Shown: positions 1 to 7,944 of the stretch, in pieces
Numbering within the stretch: position 1 is the stretch's first letter
How the letters are laid out: each line of letters starts with the position of its first letter
Assembly: GCA_017529175.1 (NCBI GenBank)
Contig: JAFXNX010000221.1
Location: 1 to 7,944, forward strand
Length of the DNA: 7,944 nt
Direction: 5' to 3'
DNA from: Clostridia bacterium
Lineage (GTDB): Bacteria > Bacillota_A > Clostridia > Oscillospirales > CAG-272
Notes under the pieces: generated by a model
What the model was told of the DNA's origin: nothing
Seen by the model: only the letters and a program-made list of their open reading frames with translations
Database searches by the model: none
Position numbers and translations under genes: made by a program

Positions 1-1362
1 ACGCTTAAACTCGTCGACTTCCTGCGTATAGTCGTGAACGTCGTATATATCCGTTTTGTCGGAGTGCATGAATCCGGAAATATCGATCACCGGACGGGAG
101 GGATCAAGTGTTTTGGTAAGATAATAGATGTTGTTTACAAATTCGCGGTTTTCATTTGTCCATATTTCATTCAGAGGACACCAGCCGATTATCGCGGGAG
201 AGGAAATATCGCGTTCGATCTCTTCGCGCCATGCCGGAGCCATTCTGTCAAACGCGCCGTCTCTGAGCGTGTCGAGTCCCCAGTTCGCAAACTCGCCCCA
301 GAGCAGGTAGCCGAGACGGTCCGCGGCGTGGATGAAGCCGGGCTCAAACACTTTCATATGCATTCTCGCGCCGTTGAAGCCCGCGGACATCGAAAGCTTT
401 ATATCTCTTTCAAAATCCTCTTCGGACTGCGCGGTGTAAATACCTTTTTCAAAATAGCCCTGATCGAGAACGAGACGCTGAAAAACGCTCCTTCCGTTGA
501 GCTTTACTTTGTATCCGTCGATCTCGACGCTCCTCATACCGAAATATGAGCTTATCATATCGTCGTCCGTGCTGACGCAAAGATCGTAAAGCGCGCCGTT
601 GCCGATATCCCAGAGCACGGGATCGCTTATCCCGAGCGAGAAGGTGACCGAGCGGCCTCTTACTGCAACGTCCGCTTCCGCGACTGCGTCTGCGTCGAAT
701 GCCGCGACCGCGCGAAGTGAGGAGACTTTACCGTATCCGCCGAAAGTGACGGTCACGTCGACTTTTTCGTTTGCGACGTCCGGGATGATCTTCATATTCT
801 TAATATATGCTTCGGGGACGAATTCAAGCCATACGGTCTGCCATATGCCCGTCGACCTCGTGTAGAAGCAGGAGTAGTTTGCAAATCTTGCGGATTGTTT
901 TCCGGAGGGCTGGAGAGGGTCTTTCACGTCGTCCTTCGCGTGTACTGTAACAGTGTTGACGCCTTCCGTGACAAGCTCCGTTATATCGAGCGCAAAGGGG
1001 GTGTATCCTCCGCGGTGGCGTCCGGCGCACTTTCCGTTTATCCATACGGTCGCCGTGTCGTCGACTGCGCCGAAGTGAAGAAGGACGCGTCCTGATAGTT
1101 GCTGCGCGTTTAGCGAAAACTCTCTTTTATACCATACCGACGTTATGAAATCGGTGTAGCCGACGCCCGAAAGCTCCGATTCGGGAGCGAACGGCACCGT
1201 GATCTTTGACGGAAGATGCTTTGCCGACTCCAGGTGGCGCTCCTCGCCGCTGCCTGAAAGGTCGAGTTCAAACTCCCATTCTCCGTTCAGATTCATCCAC
1301 GAATCGCCGCCGCGCATAAACTGCGGTCTCGGGTATTCGGGTCTCGGTATCGTATGTTCCAT
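1..1362 (-). CDS. Glycoside hydrolase family 2 (beta-galactosidase/beta-glucuronidase type), N-terminal 454 residues, truncated by window edge
   Basis: This is a retaining exo-beta-glycosidase of the LacZ/GH2 superfamily, read by translating the reverse complement. Residues about 1-185 form the sugar-binding jelly-roll domain (NLNGEWEF near 24-31, WINGK at 107-111, FYTRSTGIWQTVW at 166-178). Residues about 187-285 look like the Ig-like sandwich domain. The TIM barrel begins near 290, with MHMKVFEP (334-341) and ADRLGYLLWGE (347-357). The catalytic acid/base is in WCPLNE: N398-E399. The RPVID and DVHDY stretches that usually follow it are present at 423-427 and 441-445. The nucleophile Glu and the C-terminus lie beyond the left edge. 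There is no signal peptide, so the enzyme is likely cytoplasmic and acts on imported oligosaccharides. The start is chosen because GGAGG sits 6 nt upstream and a consensus promoter precedes it. The family call is firm. Substrate (galactoside, glucuronide or mannoside) cannot be decided from this part. Confidence 0.93.
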   Translation of the reverse strand, partial: MEHTIPRPEYPRPQFMRGGDSWMNLNGEWEFELDLSGSGEERHLESAKHLPSKITVPFAPESELSGVGYTDFITSVWYKREFSLNAQQLSGRVLLHFGAVDDTATVWINGKCAGRHRGGYTPFALDITELVTEGVNTVTVHAKDDVKDPLQPSGKQSARFANYSCFYTRSTGIWQTVWLEFVPEAYIKNMKIIPDVANEKVDVTVTFGGYGKVSSLRAVAAFDADAVAEADVAVRGRSVTFSLGISDPVLWDIGNGALYDLCVSTDDDMISSYFGMRSVEIDGYKVKLNGRSVFQRLVLDQGYFEKGIYTAQSEEDFERDIKLSMSAGFNGARMHMKVFEPGFIHAADRLGYLLWGEFANWGLDTLRDGAFDRMAPAWREEIERDISSPAIIGWCPLNEIWTNENREFVNNIYYLTKTLDPSRPVIDISGFMHSDKTDIYDVHDYTQEVDEFKR

Positions 1363-1392
1363 AACGCGCCTCCGTAATAATATCAATTCAGC

Positions 1393-1421
1393 ATTATATC
1401 ATAAATAAAATATAATGTCAA
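1393..1421 (-). promoter_or_regulatory. Consensus sigma-A promoter of the GH2 gene
   Basis: Read on the minus strand, TTGACA (1421-1416) is followed by exactly 17 nt and then TATAAT (1398-1393). A TG dinucleotide one base before the -10 makes it an extended -10 element. Transcription should start near 1386, giving a short leader of about 24 nt that contains the GGAGG site. Both hexamers match consensus fully, which suggests a very strong promoter, probably held back by a repressor. That regulatory part is inference. Confidence 0.88.
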
Positions 1422-1446
1422 CTTTTGAGTTTTTTACCGAAAGTGA

Positions 1447-1475
1447 TTGAAAACGCAAGGTAAAAAGGGTATACT
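1447..1475 (+). promoter_or_regulatory. Sigma-A promoter of the ligA operon
   Basis: TTGAAA (1447-1452), a 17-nt spacer and TATACT (1470-1475) give a near-consensus housekeeping promoter. The start site is predicted near 1482, only about 23 nt before the ligA ATG. It diverges from the GH2 promoter, with 25 bp between the two -35 boxes. It probably drives the whole ligA-hydrolase-CAP/dockerin-pepT block. Confidence 0.82.
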
Positions 1476-1483
1476 GTAATTGA

Positions 1484-3538
<2,055 letters not shown>

Positions 3539-3539
3539 T

Positions 3540-4544
3540 ATGCTGTATCTGATAATAGCGATAGCGGCCGTTCTTCTTATAATATGTACCATCGCCCTCG
3601 GAACTCACGTCTTTTTTACGAACGTGATATTGAGCGATAACTTTCATCGCGGCAAAAAAGTTAAAAGCGCGTGGGAAGAGGATGAAGAGCATCCGGAAGA
3701 AGTGGCGATAAACCCCGTATGTCTTGCTCACATGGACGAGCTTCTCAAAGCAAGACTCTGGATAAAAAGCCGCTCCCCGAAAGACTATACCGTCACGTCT
3801 TACGACGGACTTCGCCTTGCGGCAAAGTTCGTATCTCCCGACGATATGAAGGGAATAGTTCTTCTGATGCACGGCTTCCGGTCGAGCGCTCTGCACGATT
3901 TTTCCCTTGCGGTAAAGGAATACTTCGACCTCGGATTTGCTTGCATGATGCCGTATCAGCGCGCGCACGGAGACAGCGAGGGGAAGTATATATATTTCGG
4001 CGCGAGGGAAAGATACGACGTCGTGTCGTGGTGTGAACTTATTGAAAAAGAGTTTCCGGGCGTTCCGGTGATCCTTGACGGTATGTCTATGGGCGCGTCG
4101 ACCGTGTTGATGGCGTCGGGACTCGATCTGCCCTCATGCGTTAAAGGCATTGTCGCCGACTGCGGCTTCACGGATGCGGAAAGCATCTTCAGACATTTAA
4201 TGAAGGCGAAACTCAATATGCCGCCGTTTCCGTTTCTTTATACGACGGCGTTGTACGCGAAAATACGCGCGAGATTCTCGATGAGGCGCCCGAGTACTTT
4301 GGAAGAGCTTAAGAAAAACCGTCTTCCGATCCTTTTCGCGCACGGTAAGGGTGACACGATAGTGCCTTACGAAATGTCCGTTGAGAATTATAACGCGGCG
4401 CGGGAAGTGTGCGACGCAACTCTTTTCTCTGTAGATAAAGCGGATCACGGAATGTCATATTTTACGGACAGAGAAAATTACCTTGCGCAGGTAAAGAAGC
4501 TTATAGAAAAATGCACCGGGGACGGTACGGATCGGAACGTTTGA
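3540..4544 (+). CDS. Membrane-anchored alpha/beta hydrolase (serine hydrolase, COG1073-like)
   Basis: This is a 334-residue alpha/beta-hydrolase-fold protein, probably an esterase, lipase or peptidase of unknown substrate. An N-terminal hydrophobic segment (about 2-22, LYLIIAIAAVLLIICTIALG) looks like an uncleaved membrane anchor. The oxyanion-hole HG motif is at 111-112 (LLMHGF). The nucleophile elbow is GMSMG with S183. The acid is probably D272 (HGKGDTIVP) and the base H303 (ADHGMSY), giving a complete Ser-Asp-His triad. The gene starts one base after the ligA stop. Its nearest GGAG (3523-3526) is 13 nt away, so translation probably depends on coupling to ligA. Choosing this start is supported by the anchor helix, and the next Met is at residue 65. 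The fold and triad are clear. Orientation in the membrane and the substrate are not. Confidence 0.87.
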   Translation: MLYLIIAIAAVLLIICTIALGTHVFFTNVILSDNFHRGKKVKSAWEEDEEHPEEVAINPVCLAHMDELLKARLWIKSRSPKDYTVTSYDGLRLAAKFVSPDDMKGIVLLMHGFRSSALHDFSLAVKEYFDLGFACMMPYQRAHGDSEGKYIYFGARERYDVVSWCELIEKEFPGVPVILDGMSMGASTVLMASGLDLPSCVKGIVADCGFTDAESIFRHLMKAKLNMPPFPFLYTTALYAKIRARFSMRRPSTLEELKKNRLPILFAHGKGDTIVPYEMSVENYNAAREVCDATLFSVDKADHGMSYFTDRENYLAQVKKLIEKCTGDGTDRNV

Positions 4545-4578
4545 TTTCTGCATTTGCAAAAAACAGGAGGACGCCTTT

Positions 4579-6285
4579 ATGAAAAGGATCATGGCGGTAT
4601 TGCTCACAATACTGATGACACTTCCCGTATTGCGCGTCGGAGCGGAGTCACAGCTGAACGTCCCGGATAGGTCGTCCGAATACTCGCTGTACCGCGGCAA
4701 CTGCGGTCAGGTGTACGAGCTCAAGGAGTCCGCGGGGCAGGAGACAGTTGAAATATTCGATTACGACGTGCCGGAAGGCGGCGCTGCGGTCATACTCTTT
4801 TTCAACGCTTCCGGCTCCTGTCGCAACAGCAACGAATTTATTTCCGGACTTGTTGGAACGCTTTGGGCGTACGATGAGTGTGTCAATCTTATCGCCGTCG
4901 ATTCATATAAAAACAACAGAGAGACGGTGAAGAGCTTTTCCGAAACTTACGACGCGTCGGGCGCCGTGGATCATTATTATTACAATCCTCAGAAGAACTA
5001 CCTGGCGCCGTGGTATCTCGAATCCGTTTCGCGCGGCGGGGATATGGGCGGGGTCACGAGCTTCAAAGCGTCGCTGATCTTCGTTCACGCCCTGATAATA
5101 ACGGAATCCGACGGCGCGCCGGTCATCCGTTATTCGCTCTCAAATCTTTTTTCGCCCTCTCTCATAACGACTCTTCTCGGAGAACTCATCGACATACCGG
5201 ACGGCAAGAACGATCTTGTTGAGGTCAAGTATAACGGCGTAATGCAGTATGACAACGTGCTGCCCGTTTTAGCTCTTGTGAACGGAGCGAGAGCCGAGGG
5301 AGGCGAAGCGCCGTTAGAGCTGAACGGTGAGCTTACTGATATCGCGATGGAGAGAGCCGCGGAGTGCGCGGTCTACTATTCCCACCTCAGACCCAACGCA
5401 TACAGCTGTTTTTCGATAAACGACGGAAAGTATACGGGCGGCCTTATTGTCGCCGAGAATATAGCGAGCGGACATCCGTCGCCGGAAGAGGCGTTTGTCG
5501 CCTGGATGAATTCGACAAGGCACCACGTAAATATTATGAAACCTGCTCACACGCAGATAGGTATCGGGTGCGTTACCAACAACGGTCAGATATACTGGGT
5601 ACAGCTCTTCGGAAACGGCGAGGACTCATCGCCGCAAACGAAAACTGAGCCGGTAGAGCGGCAGCTGACGGTCGAAACGCTCGAGTCACACCTCAGCGTC
5701 CGGATGCCGACTGACGACATCGTGATACCTCTTTGTTCCGCCGGCGTCGACTGCGCGGGGCAGATACGCAACAAAGGGATCGACGTTGATTTCATTTACT
5801 GTACCGCGATACTCTCGCGCCCGACGGAAGTCTTAGGCAGCGACGGCGCAAAGATCGCGTACGTCGATGAGAGCGGCGTGCTTCATCCCGTCAGCGAAGG
5901 TGAAGGGGTCATCAGCGCCGCAATGTACGAAGGGGACGAAAAACCTTACAGGATAAATCTCACCGTCACGGAGCACGAATGGGACGGCGGGAGGACCGTC
6001 GCGGAGCCGACGGAGGGCTTTGAAGGTTTAAAGATATTCACTTGCGCGTCGTGCGGCGCGACGAGGGAAGAGATACTGCCGAAAATAATACCCGTGGTCC
6101 CCGGCGATACGGACGGCGACGGCGCGCTTACTCTGCGCGATATATCCAATCTGCGCGGATATCTGATATGTACTTACCGTATCGCTGACGAATACGTTTC
6201 GCGTTCGGATATGAACGGGGACGGCGCAATAAACGCAAAAGACGTGCTGCTTTTGAAAAAGACTCTCACGGGAGCGATCCAATAA
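4579..6285 (+). CDS. Secreted multidomain protein: thioredoxin-like, CAP/SCP, Ig-like, Cys-pair module and type I dockerin
   Basis: This 568-residue protein has a Sec signal peptide (1-22, likely cut after VGA). Residues about 57-207 resemble a thioredoxin-like fold (AVILFFNASGSC, LIAVDS, VIRYSLSNLFS). Only C81 occupies the redox site, without a CxxC partner. A CAP/SCP domain (about 225-346, PF00188 type) has H269 in YYSH, E293 in AENIASG, H315 in the position of the usual GHRANI histidine, and QIGIGC near 326-331. Residues about 408-463 look like the second half of a bacterial Ig-like (Big_2) domain. Next is a short HxW...CxxC module (H466, C489, C492) seen in many Firmicutes surface proteins. 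The C-terminus is a dockerin with two F-hand calcium loops: D510/D512/D514/D521 and D544/N546/D548/D555. AGGAGG lies 8 nt before the ATG. Dockerins bind cohesins on scaffoldins or cell-surface proteins, so it is probably displayed extracellularly. The function of the CAP domain is unknown. Confidence 0.88.
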   Translation: MKRIMAVLLTILMTLPVLRVGAESQLNVPDRSSEYSLYRGNCGQVYELKESAGQETVEIFDYDVPEGGAAVILFFNASGSCRNSNEFISGLVGTLWAYDECVNLIAVDSYKNNRETVKSFSETYDASGAVDHYYYNPQKNYLAPWYLESVSRGGDMGGVTSFKASLIFVHALIITESDGAPVIRYSLSNLFSPSLITTLLGELIDIPDGKNDLVEVKYNGVMQYDNVLPVLALVNGARAEGGEAPLELNGELTDIAMERAAECAVYYSHLRPNAYSCFSINDGKYTGGLIVAENIASGHPSPEEAFVAWMNSTRHHVNIMKPAHTQIGIGCVTNNGQIYWVQLFGNGEDSSPQTKTEPVERQLTVETLESHLSVRMPTDDIVIPLCSAGVDCAGQIRNKGIDVDFIYCTAILSRPTEVLGSDGAKIAYVDESGVLHPVSEGEGVISAAMYEGDEKPYRINLTVTEHEWDGGRTVAEPTEGFEGLKIFTCASCGATREEILPKIIPVVPGDTDGDGALTLRDISNLRGYLICTYRIADEYVSRSDMNGDGAINAKDVLLLKKTLTGAIQ

Positions 6286-6300
6286 TCAAGAGGAAAGATC

Positions 6301-7509
6301 ATGGAAAACATTGAAAGATTTATCGAATATGCTAAAATGCCGACAATGTCGTGCGAGGACTCCGAGGGCTGTCCGAGCACGGAAAAACAGTTCGTGCTTG
6401 CGCACCGAGTCGCCGAAGACCTTCGCGCGCTCGGACTCGAGGTGGAACTGACCGACGACTGTTACATTTACGCAAAGCTTTTTGCCACCGCGCCTGCGAA
6501 GAACAGGATCGGTTTTATCGCACATATGGACACGAGTCCCGACGCGCCGGACACGGACATTTCGCCGAGGATAGTCCGCTTTACCGGCGAGGACATTCTT
6601 TTGAATGAAGAGCGGGGGATATATCTGTCCGAGAACGACTATCCGTGTCTCAAAAGGTACCGCGGAGAGGAACTTGTAGTGACCGACGGTACGACTCTTC
6701 TCGGAGCCGACGATAAAGCGGGAGTCGCCGAGATCGTCGGCGCGATCGGGCGTATCGTTAAAGAAGGGATCCCTCACGGTGATATTTCGATCGCCTTTAC
6801 TCCCGACGAGGAGATAGGACGGGGAGCCGATCTGTTTGAGGTCTCCCGTTTCGGAGCGGACTACGCGTACACGGTCGACGGCGGCGCGCTCGGCGAGATA
6901 GAGTATGAGAATTTCAACGCCGCGTCGGCAAAGATCGACATAACGGGTATTTCGATCCATCCCGGTTCCGCAAAAGACAAGATGGTGAACGCGTCCGAGG
7001 TCGCGATGTATTTCCACTCCCTTCTGCCGGAAGAGGAAACTCCCCGCAACACCGAGGGTTACGAGGGATTCTATCACCTTACCTCGATGGATGGTTCCGT
7101 TGAAAAGGCGACGCTGAAATATATCATCAGAGATCACGACCGCGAAAAATTCGAACGCCGCAAGGAACATATCGAAAAGATAGCAGAAGAGGTCAGAGCA
7201 AAATACGGGGAAGACTCCGTTGTCTGTACCGTAAAGGATTCGTATTACAATATGAAAGAAAAGATCGAACCGAATTTCTTTATCATCGAAAGGGCGAAGG
7301 AGGCGTTCGCAAAGTGCCGCGTTCTCTCGGAGACCGTTCCGATAAGAGGCGGTACGGACGGCGCGCGCCTTTCTTTCATGGGACTGCCTTGCCCGAATCT
7401 CTCGACGGGCGGCGAGAACTTCCACTCGAGGTTCGAATTTCTTCCCGTCGACGCGTTCAACAAGATGATCGACGTCATAGTAACGATAGTAAAAGACCTT
7501 GTTGAATAA
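6301..7509 (+). CDS. pepT: Peptidase T (tripeptide aminopeptidase, M20B)
   Basis: PepT is a cytoplasmic di-zinc metallopeptidase that removes the N-terminal residue of tripeptides during peptide use. The 402-residue length is typical. All expected metal and catalytic residues are visible: H75 and D77 in AHMDTSPDA, bridging D137 in LLGADDKAG, general base E170 and ligand E171 in TPDEEIGRGAD, D193 in TVDGG, and H375 in GENFHSRFEF. The lid/dimerisation domain (about 205-315) interrupts the catalytic domain as in M20 enzymes. IRGGTDGARLSFMGLPCPNL (348-367) is the usual C-terminal signature. The gene begins 15 bp after the dockerin gene stop, with AGAGGA (6289-6294) 6 nt before the ATG. It is the last gene before a strong terminator. 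Confidence 0.97.
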   Translation: MENIERFIEYAKMPTMSCEDSEGCPSTEKQFVLAHRVAEDLRALGLEVELTDDCYIYAKLFATAPAKNRIGFIAHMDTSPDAPDTDISPRIVRFTGEDILLNEERGIYLSENDYPCLKRYRGEELVVTDGTTLLGADDKAGVAEIVGAIGRIVKEGIPHGDISIAFTPDEEIGRGADLFEVSRFGADYAYTVDGGALGEIEYENFNAASAKIDITGISIHPGSAKDKMVNASEVAMYFHSLLPEEETPRNTEGYEGFYHLTSMDGSVEKATLKYIIRDHDREKFERRKEHIEKIAEEVRAKYGEDSVVCTVKDSYYNMKEKIEPNFFIIERAKEAFAKCRVLSETVPIRGGTDGARLSFMGLPCPNLSTGGENFHSRFEFLPVDAFNKMIDVIVTIVKDLVE

Positions 7510-7536
7510 GTTGGCATCATACTTGAGATGCTTCAG

Positions 7537-7563
7537 AAAACGCTTCGCTCAGAAGCGTTTTTT
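7537..7563 (+). terminator. Intrinsic terminator after pepT
   Basis: AAAACGCTTC (7537-7546), the loop GCTCA, and GAAGCGTTTT (7552-7561) form a perfect 10-bp stem. A run of six T (7558-7563), partly shared with the stem, follows. It lies 27 nt after the pepT stop and should end the ligA-to-pepT transcript. The A-tract on the left arm also means it could work on the minus strand, but no minus-strand gene ends here. Confidence 0.92.
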
Positions 7564-7601
7564 CTTGCTTTGACATTTTATATAAGAAAATGAAAGATAT
7601 G

Positions 7602-7626
7602 TATATTATAATAAAATATTAATATA
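7602..7626. repeat. AT-rich inverted repeat upstream of the NuoE-like gene promoter
   Basis: TATATTA (7602-7608) and TAATATA (7620-7626) are exact inverted arms around an 11-bp spacer, about 20 bp before the -35 box. It could be an operator or simply part of an AT-rich UP-element region. In such biased sequence a 7-bp match is not strong evidence. Confidence 0.3.
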
Positions 7627-7645
7627 TTTATTTGCTTAGTTTCTA

Positions 7646-7674
7646 TTGCATTTTTATTTTTGTTATGGTAAAAT
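7646..7674 (+). promoter_or_regulatory. Probable extended -10 promoter for the NuoE-like operon
   Basis: TTGCAT (7646-7651), a 17-nt spacer and TAAAAT (7669-7674) form a good sigma-A promoter. TG at 7666-7667 supplies an extended -10 motif. The sequence upstream (7575-7645) is very AT-rich and could act as an UP element. The predicted start near 7681 gives a leader of about 124 nt before the 7805 ATG, unusually long beside the leaders of about 24 nt at the other promoters here. Confidence 0.65.
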
Positions 7675-7704
7675 TAATAGGATTGAAAAGCATTATGTCG
7701 AACC

Positions 7705-7719
7705 GCGCGTAGATCGCGC
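7705..7719 (+). promoter_or_regulatory. GC-rich leader hairpin
   Basis: GCGCG (7705-7709), the loop TAGAT, and CGCGC (7715-7719) make a 5-bp all-GC stem inside the predicted leader of the NuoE-like gene. There is no T-tract after it, so it is not a terminator by itself. It may be part of a folded 5' UTR. Confidence 0.4.
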
Positions 7720-7752
7720 AGATTATCGGCTTATGATTCATCAATAATTTAA

Positions 7753-7774
7753 CGGAGCAGCTATGCTGCGTCCG
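7753..7774 (+). promoter_or_regulatory. Leader hairpin enclosing the uORF ribosome binding site and start codon
   Basis: CGGAGCAGC (7753-7761) pairs with GCTGC-G-TCCG (7765-7774) around the 3-nt loop TAT, giving 9 bp with one bulged G at 7770. The stem contains the GGAG (7754-7757) of the short upstream ORF, and its ATG (7763-7765) spans the loop and the first closing base. Folding would hide that start site. The pairing is direct from the sequence. A regulatory role is inference. Confidence 0.5.
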
Positions 7775-7801
7775 AATTCTCATCTTAAGGAGGGTCATTA
7801 G
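7763..7801 (+). CDS. Possible 12-codon upstream ORF (leader peptide)
   Basis: This ORF encodes MLRPNSHLKEGH followed by TAG. It has GGAG 5 nt upstream of its ATG. The AAGGAGGG Shine-Dalgarno of the downstream NuoE-like gene lies within codons 9-11, and the stop ends 3 nt before that gene's ATG. Translation of this peptide could therefore be coupled to the next gene. It is too short to judge by coding statistics and the peptide resembles nothing I recognise. There is no run of one amino acid of the kind seen in classical attenuators. Confidence 0.3.
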   Translation: MLRPNSHLKEGH

Positions 7802-7804
7802 ATT

Positions 7805-7944
7805 ATGGCTCATATCAGCGAAACCGGTGTTAAGACGATCTGTGAGATCTGCGACAGACACGCAAACGAGAAAACGCCGCTTATGATGATCCTGAGCGAC
7901 ATCCAGAACGAGTACGGCTATATTCCGCTCGAGGTTCAGGAGAT
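7805..7944 (+). CDS. NuoE-family (24 kDa, [2Fe-2S] thioredoxin-like) NADH dehydrogenase/hydrogenase subunit, N-terminal 46 residues, truncated by window edge
   Basis: The visible residues contain PLMMILSDIQNEYGYIPLEV (25-44), matching the N-terminal helical signature of NuoE/HydC/HndA proteins (L..iL..iQ..yGYiP.ev). These subunits carry a [2Fe-2S] cluster and pass electrons between the NuoF-type NADH/FMN subunit and a partner such as an [FeFe] hydrogenase. The cluster-binding cysteines lie past the right edge, and the C13-x2-C16 pair seen here is not that site. AAGGAGGG (7787-7794) lies about 11 nt before the ATG. An in-frame TAG at 7799-7801 rules out a longer start. It opens a new operon after the pepT terminator. 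NuoF and hydrogenase genes would be expected downstream but are outside the window. Confidence 0.78.
   Translation, partial: MAHISETGVKTICEICDRHANEKTPLMMILSDIQNEYGYIPLEVQE

Noticed and set aside
34..549. A 171-codon plus-strand open frame at the left edge
   Set aside because: It is antisense to the GH2 gene, whose frame stays open for 454 codons with clear family motifs.
1420..1436. Small stem plus T-run between the divergent promoters as a terminator
   Set aside because: The stem is only 4 bp of A/T-rich pairs and lies between two divergent genes that do not need a terminator there.
4545..4578. Internal promoter or terminator between the hydrolase and the dockerin gene
   Set aside because: The 34-bp gap holds an AGGAGG site but no -10/-35 pair and no stable hairpin. 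TGCATTTGCA followed by an A-run is too weak.
6286..7425. A 379-codon open frame on the minus strand opposite pepT
   Set aside because: pepT has every catalytic residue and a good ribosome binding site. The antisense frame has biased composition, no recognisable motif and no ribosome binding site I could find, so it is a codon-bias shadow.
7570..7601. TTGACA at 7570-7575 as a promoter -35 box
   Set aside because: No acceptable -10 hexamer lies 16-18 nt downstream (the region reads AAAGAT-like). The 7646-7674 pair is much better.
7660..7677. Rex (NADH-sensing repressor) operator overlapping the NuoE-like promoter
   Set aside because: The left half TTGTTA fits, but the right half (AAATTAA) matches only 3 of 7 positions of TTAACAA, so the palindrome is not supported.
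7643..7861. A 72-codon minus-strand open frame across the NuoE-like promoter
   Set aside because: It overlaps the promoter, leader and start of the NuoE-like gene, with no ribosome binding site or family resemblance seen.

Overview
The window looks like chromosomal DNA from an anaerobic, probably gut-associated member of Bacillota, class Clostridia, with moderately high GC and many CG dinucleotides. The evidence is a secreted protein with a type I dockerin-like module, strong GGAGG-type ribosome binding sites, sigma-A-type promoters with AT-rich spacers, a family 2 glycoside hydrolase, and the start of a NuoE-type subunit of the kind found in clostridial hydrogenase or NADH:ferredoxin modules. 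The species assignment is inference. All genes read cleanly in the standard bacterial code, and I saw no frameshifts, insertion sequences, tRNAs, rRNAs or CRISPR arrays.

Layout. Positions 1-1362 (minus strand) hold the N-terminal 454 codons of a cytoplasmic GH2 glycosidase that runs off the left edge. A 142-bp divergent intergenic region (1363-1504) carries two back-to-back promoters: a fully consensus TTGACA/TATAAT pair driving the glycosidase leftward, and a TTGAAA/TATACT pair driving ligA rightward. From 1505 to 7509 four plus-strand genes lie 1, 34 and 15 bp apart. They encode NAD-dependent DNA ligase (ligA), a membrane-anchored alpha/beta hydrolase, a secreted multidomain protein (thioredoxin-like, CAP/SCP, Ig-like, Cys-pair module, dockerin), and peptidase T (pepT). 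A perfect 10-bp-stem intrinsic terminator follows at 7537-7563. I found no terminator or convincing internal promoter inside the block, so it is probably one roughly 6-kb transcription unit.

From 7564 to 7804 the DNA is AT-rich. It holds a good extended -10 promoter (7646-7674), an AT-rich inverted repeat, and a leader of about 124 nt with two hairpins and a 12-codon upstream ORF that stops three bases before the next gene. At 7805 a NuoE-family subunit begins and runs off the right edge.

How the genes work together. The ligA operon mixes housekeeping functions (replication and repair ligase, tripeptide breakdown) with envelope or extracellular functions (membrane hydrolase, dockerin protein). 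No single pathway is obvious. The GH2 enzyme and peptidase T fit an organism living on oligosaccharides and peptides, and the NuoE-like gene marks a separate redox operon. The two least ordinary items are the secreted thioredoxin-like/CAP/dockerin protein and the hairpin-plus-uORF leader of the NuoE-like gene.
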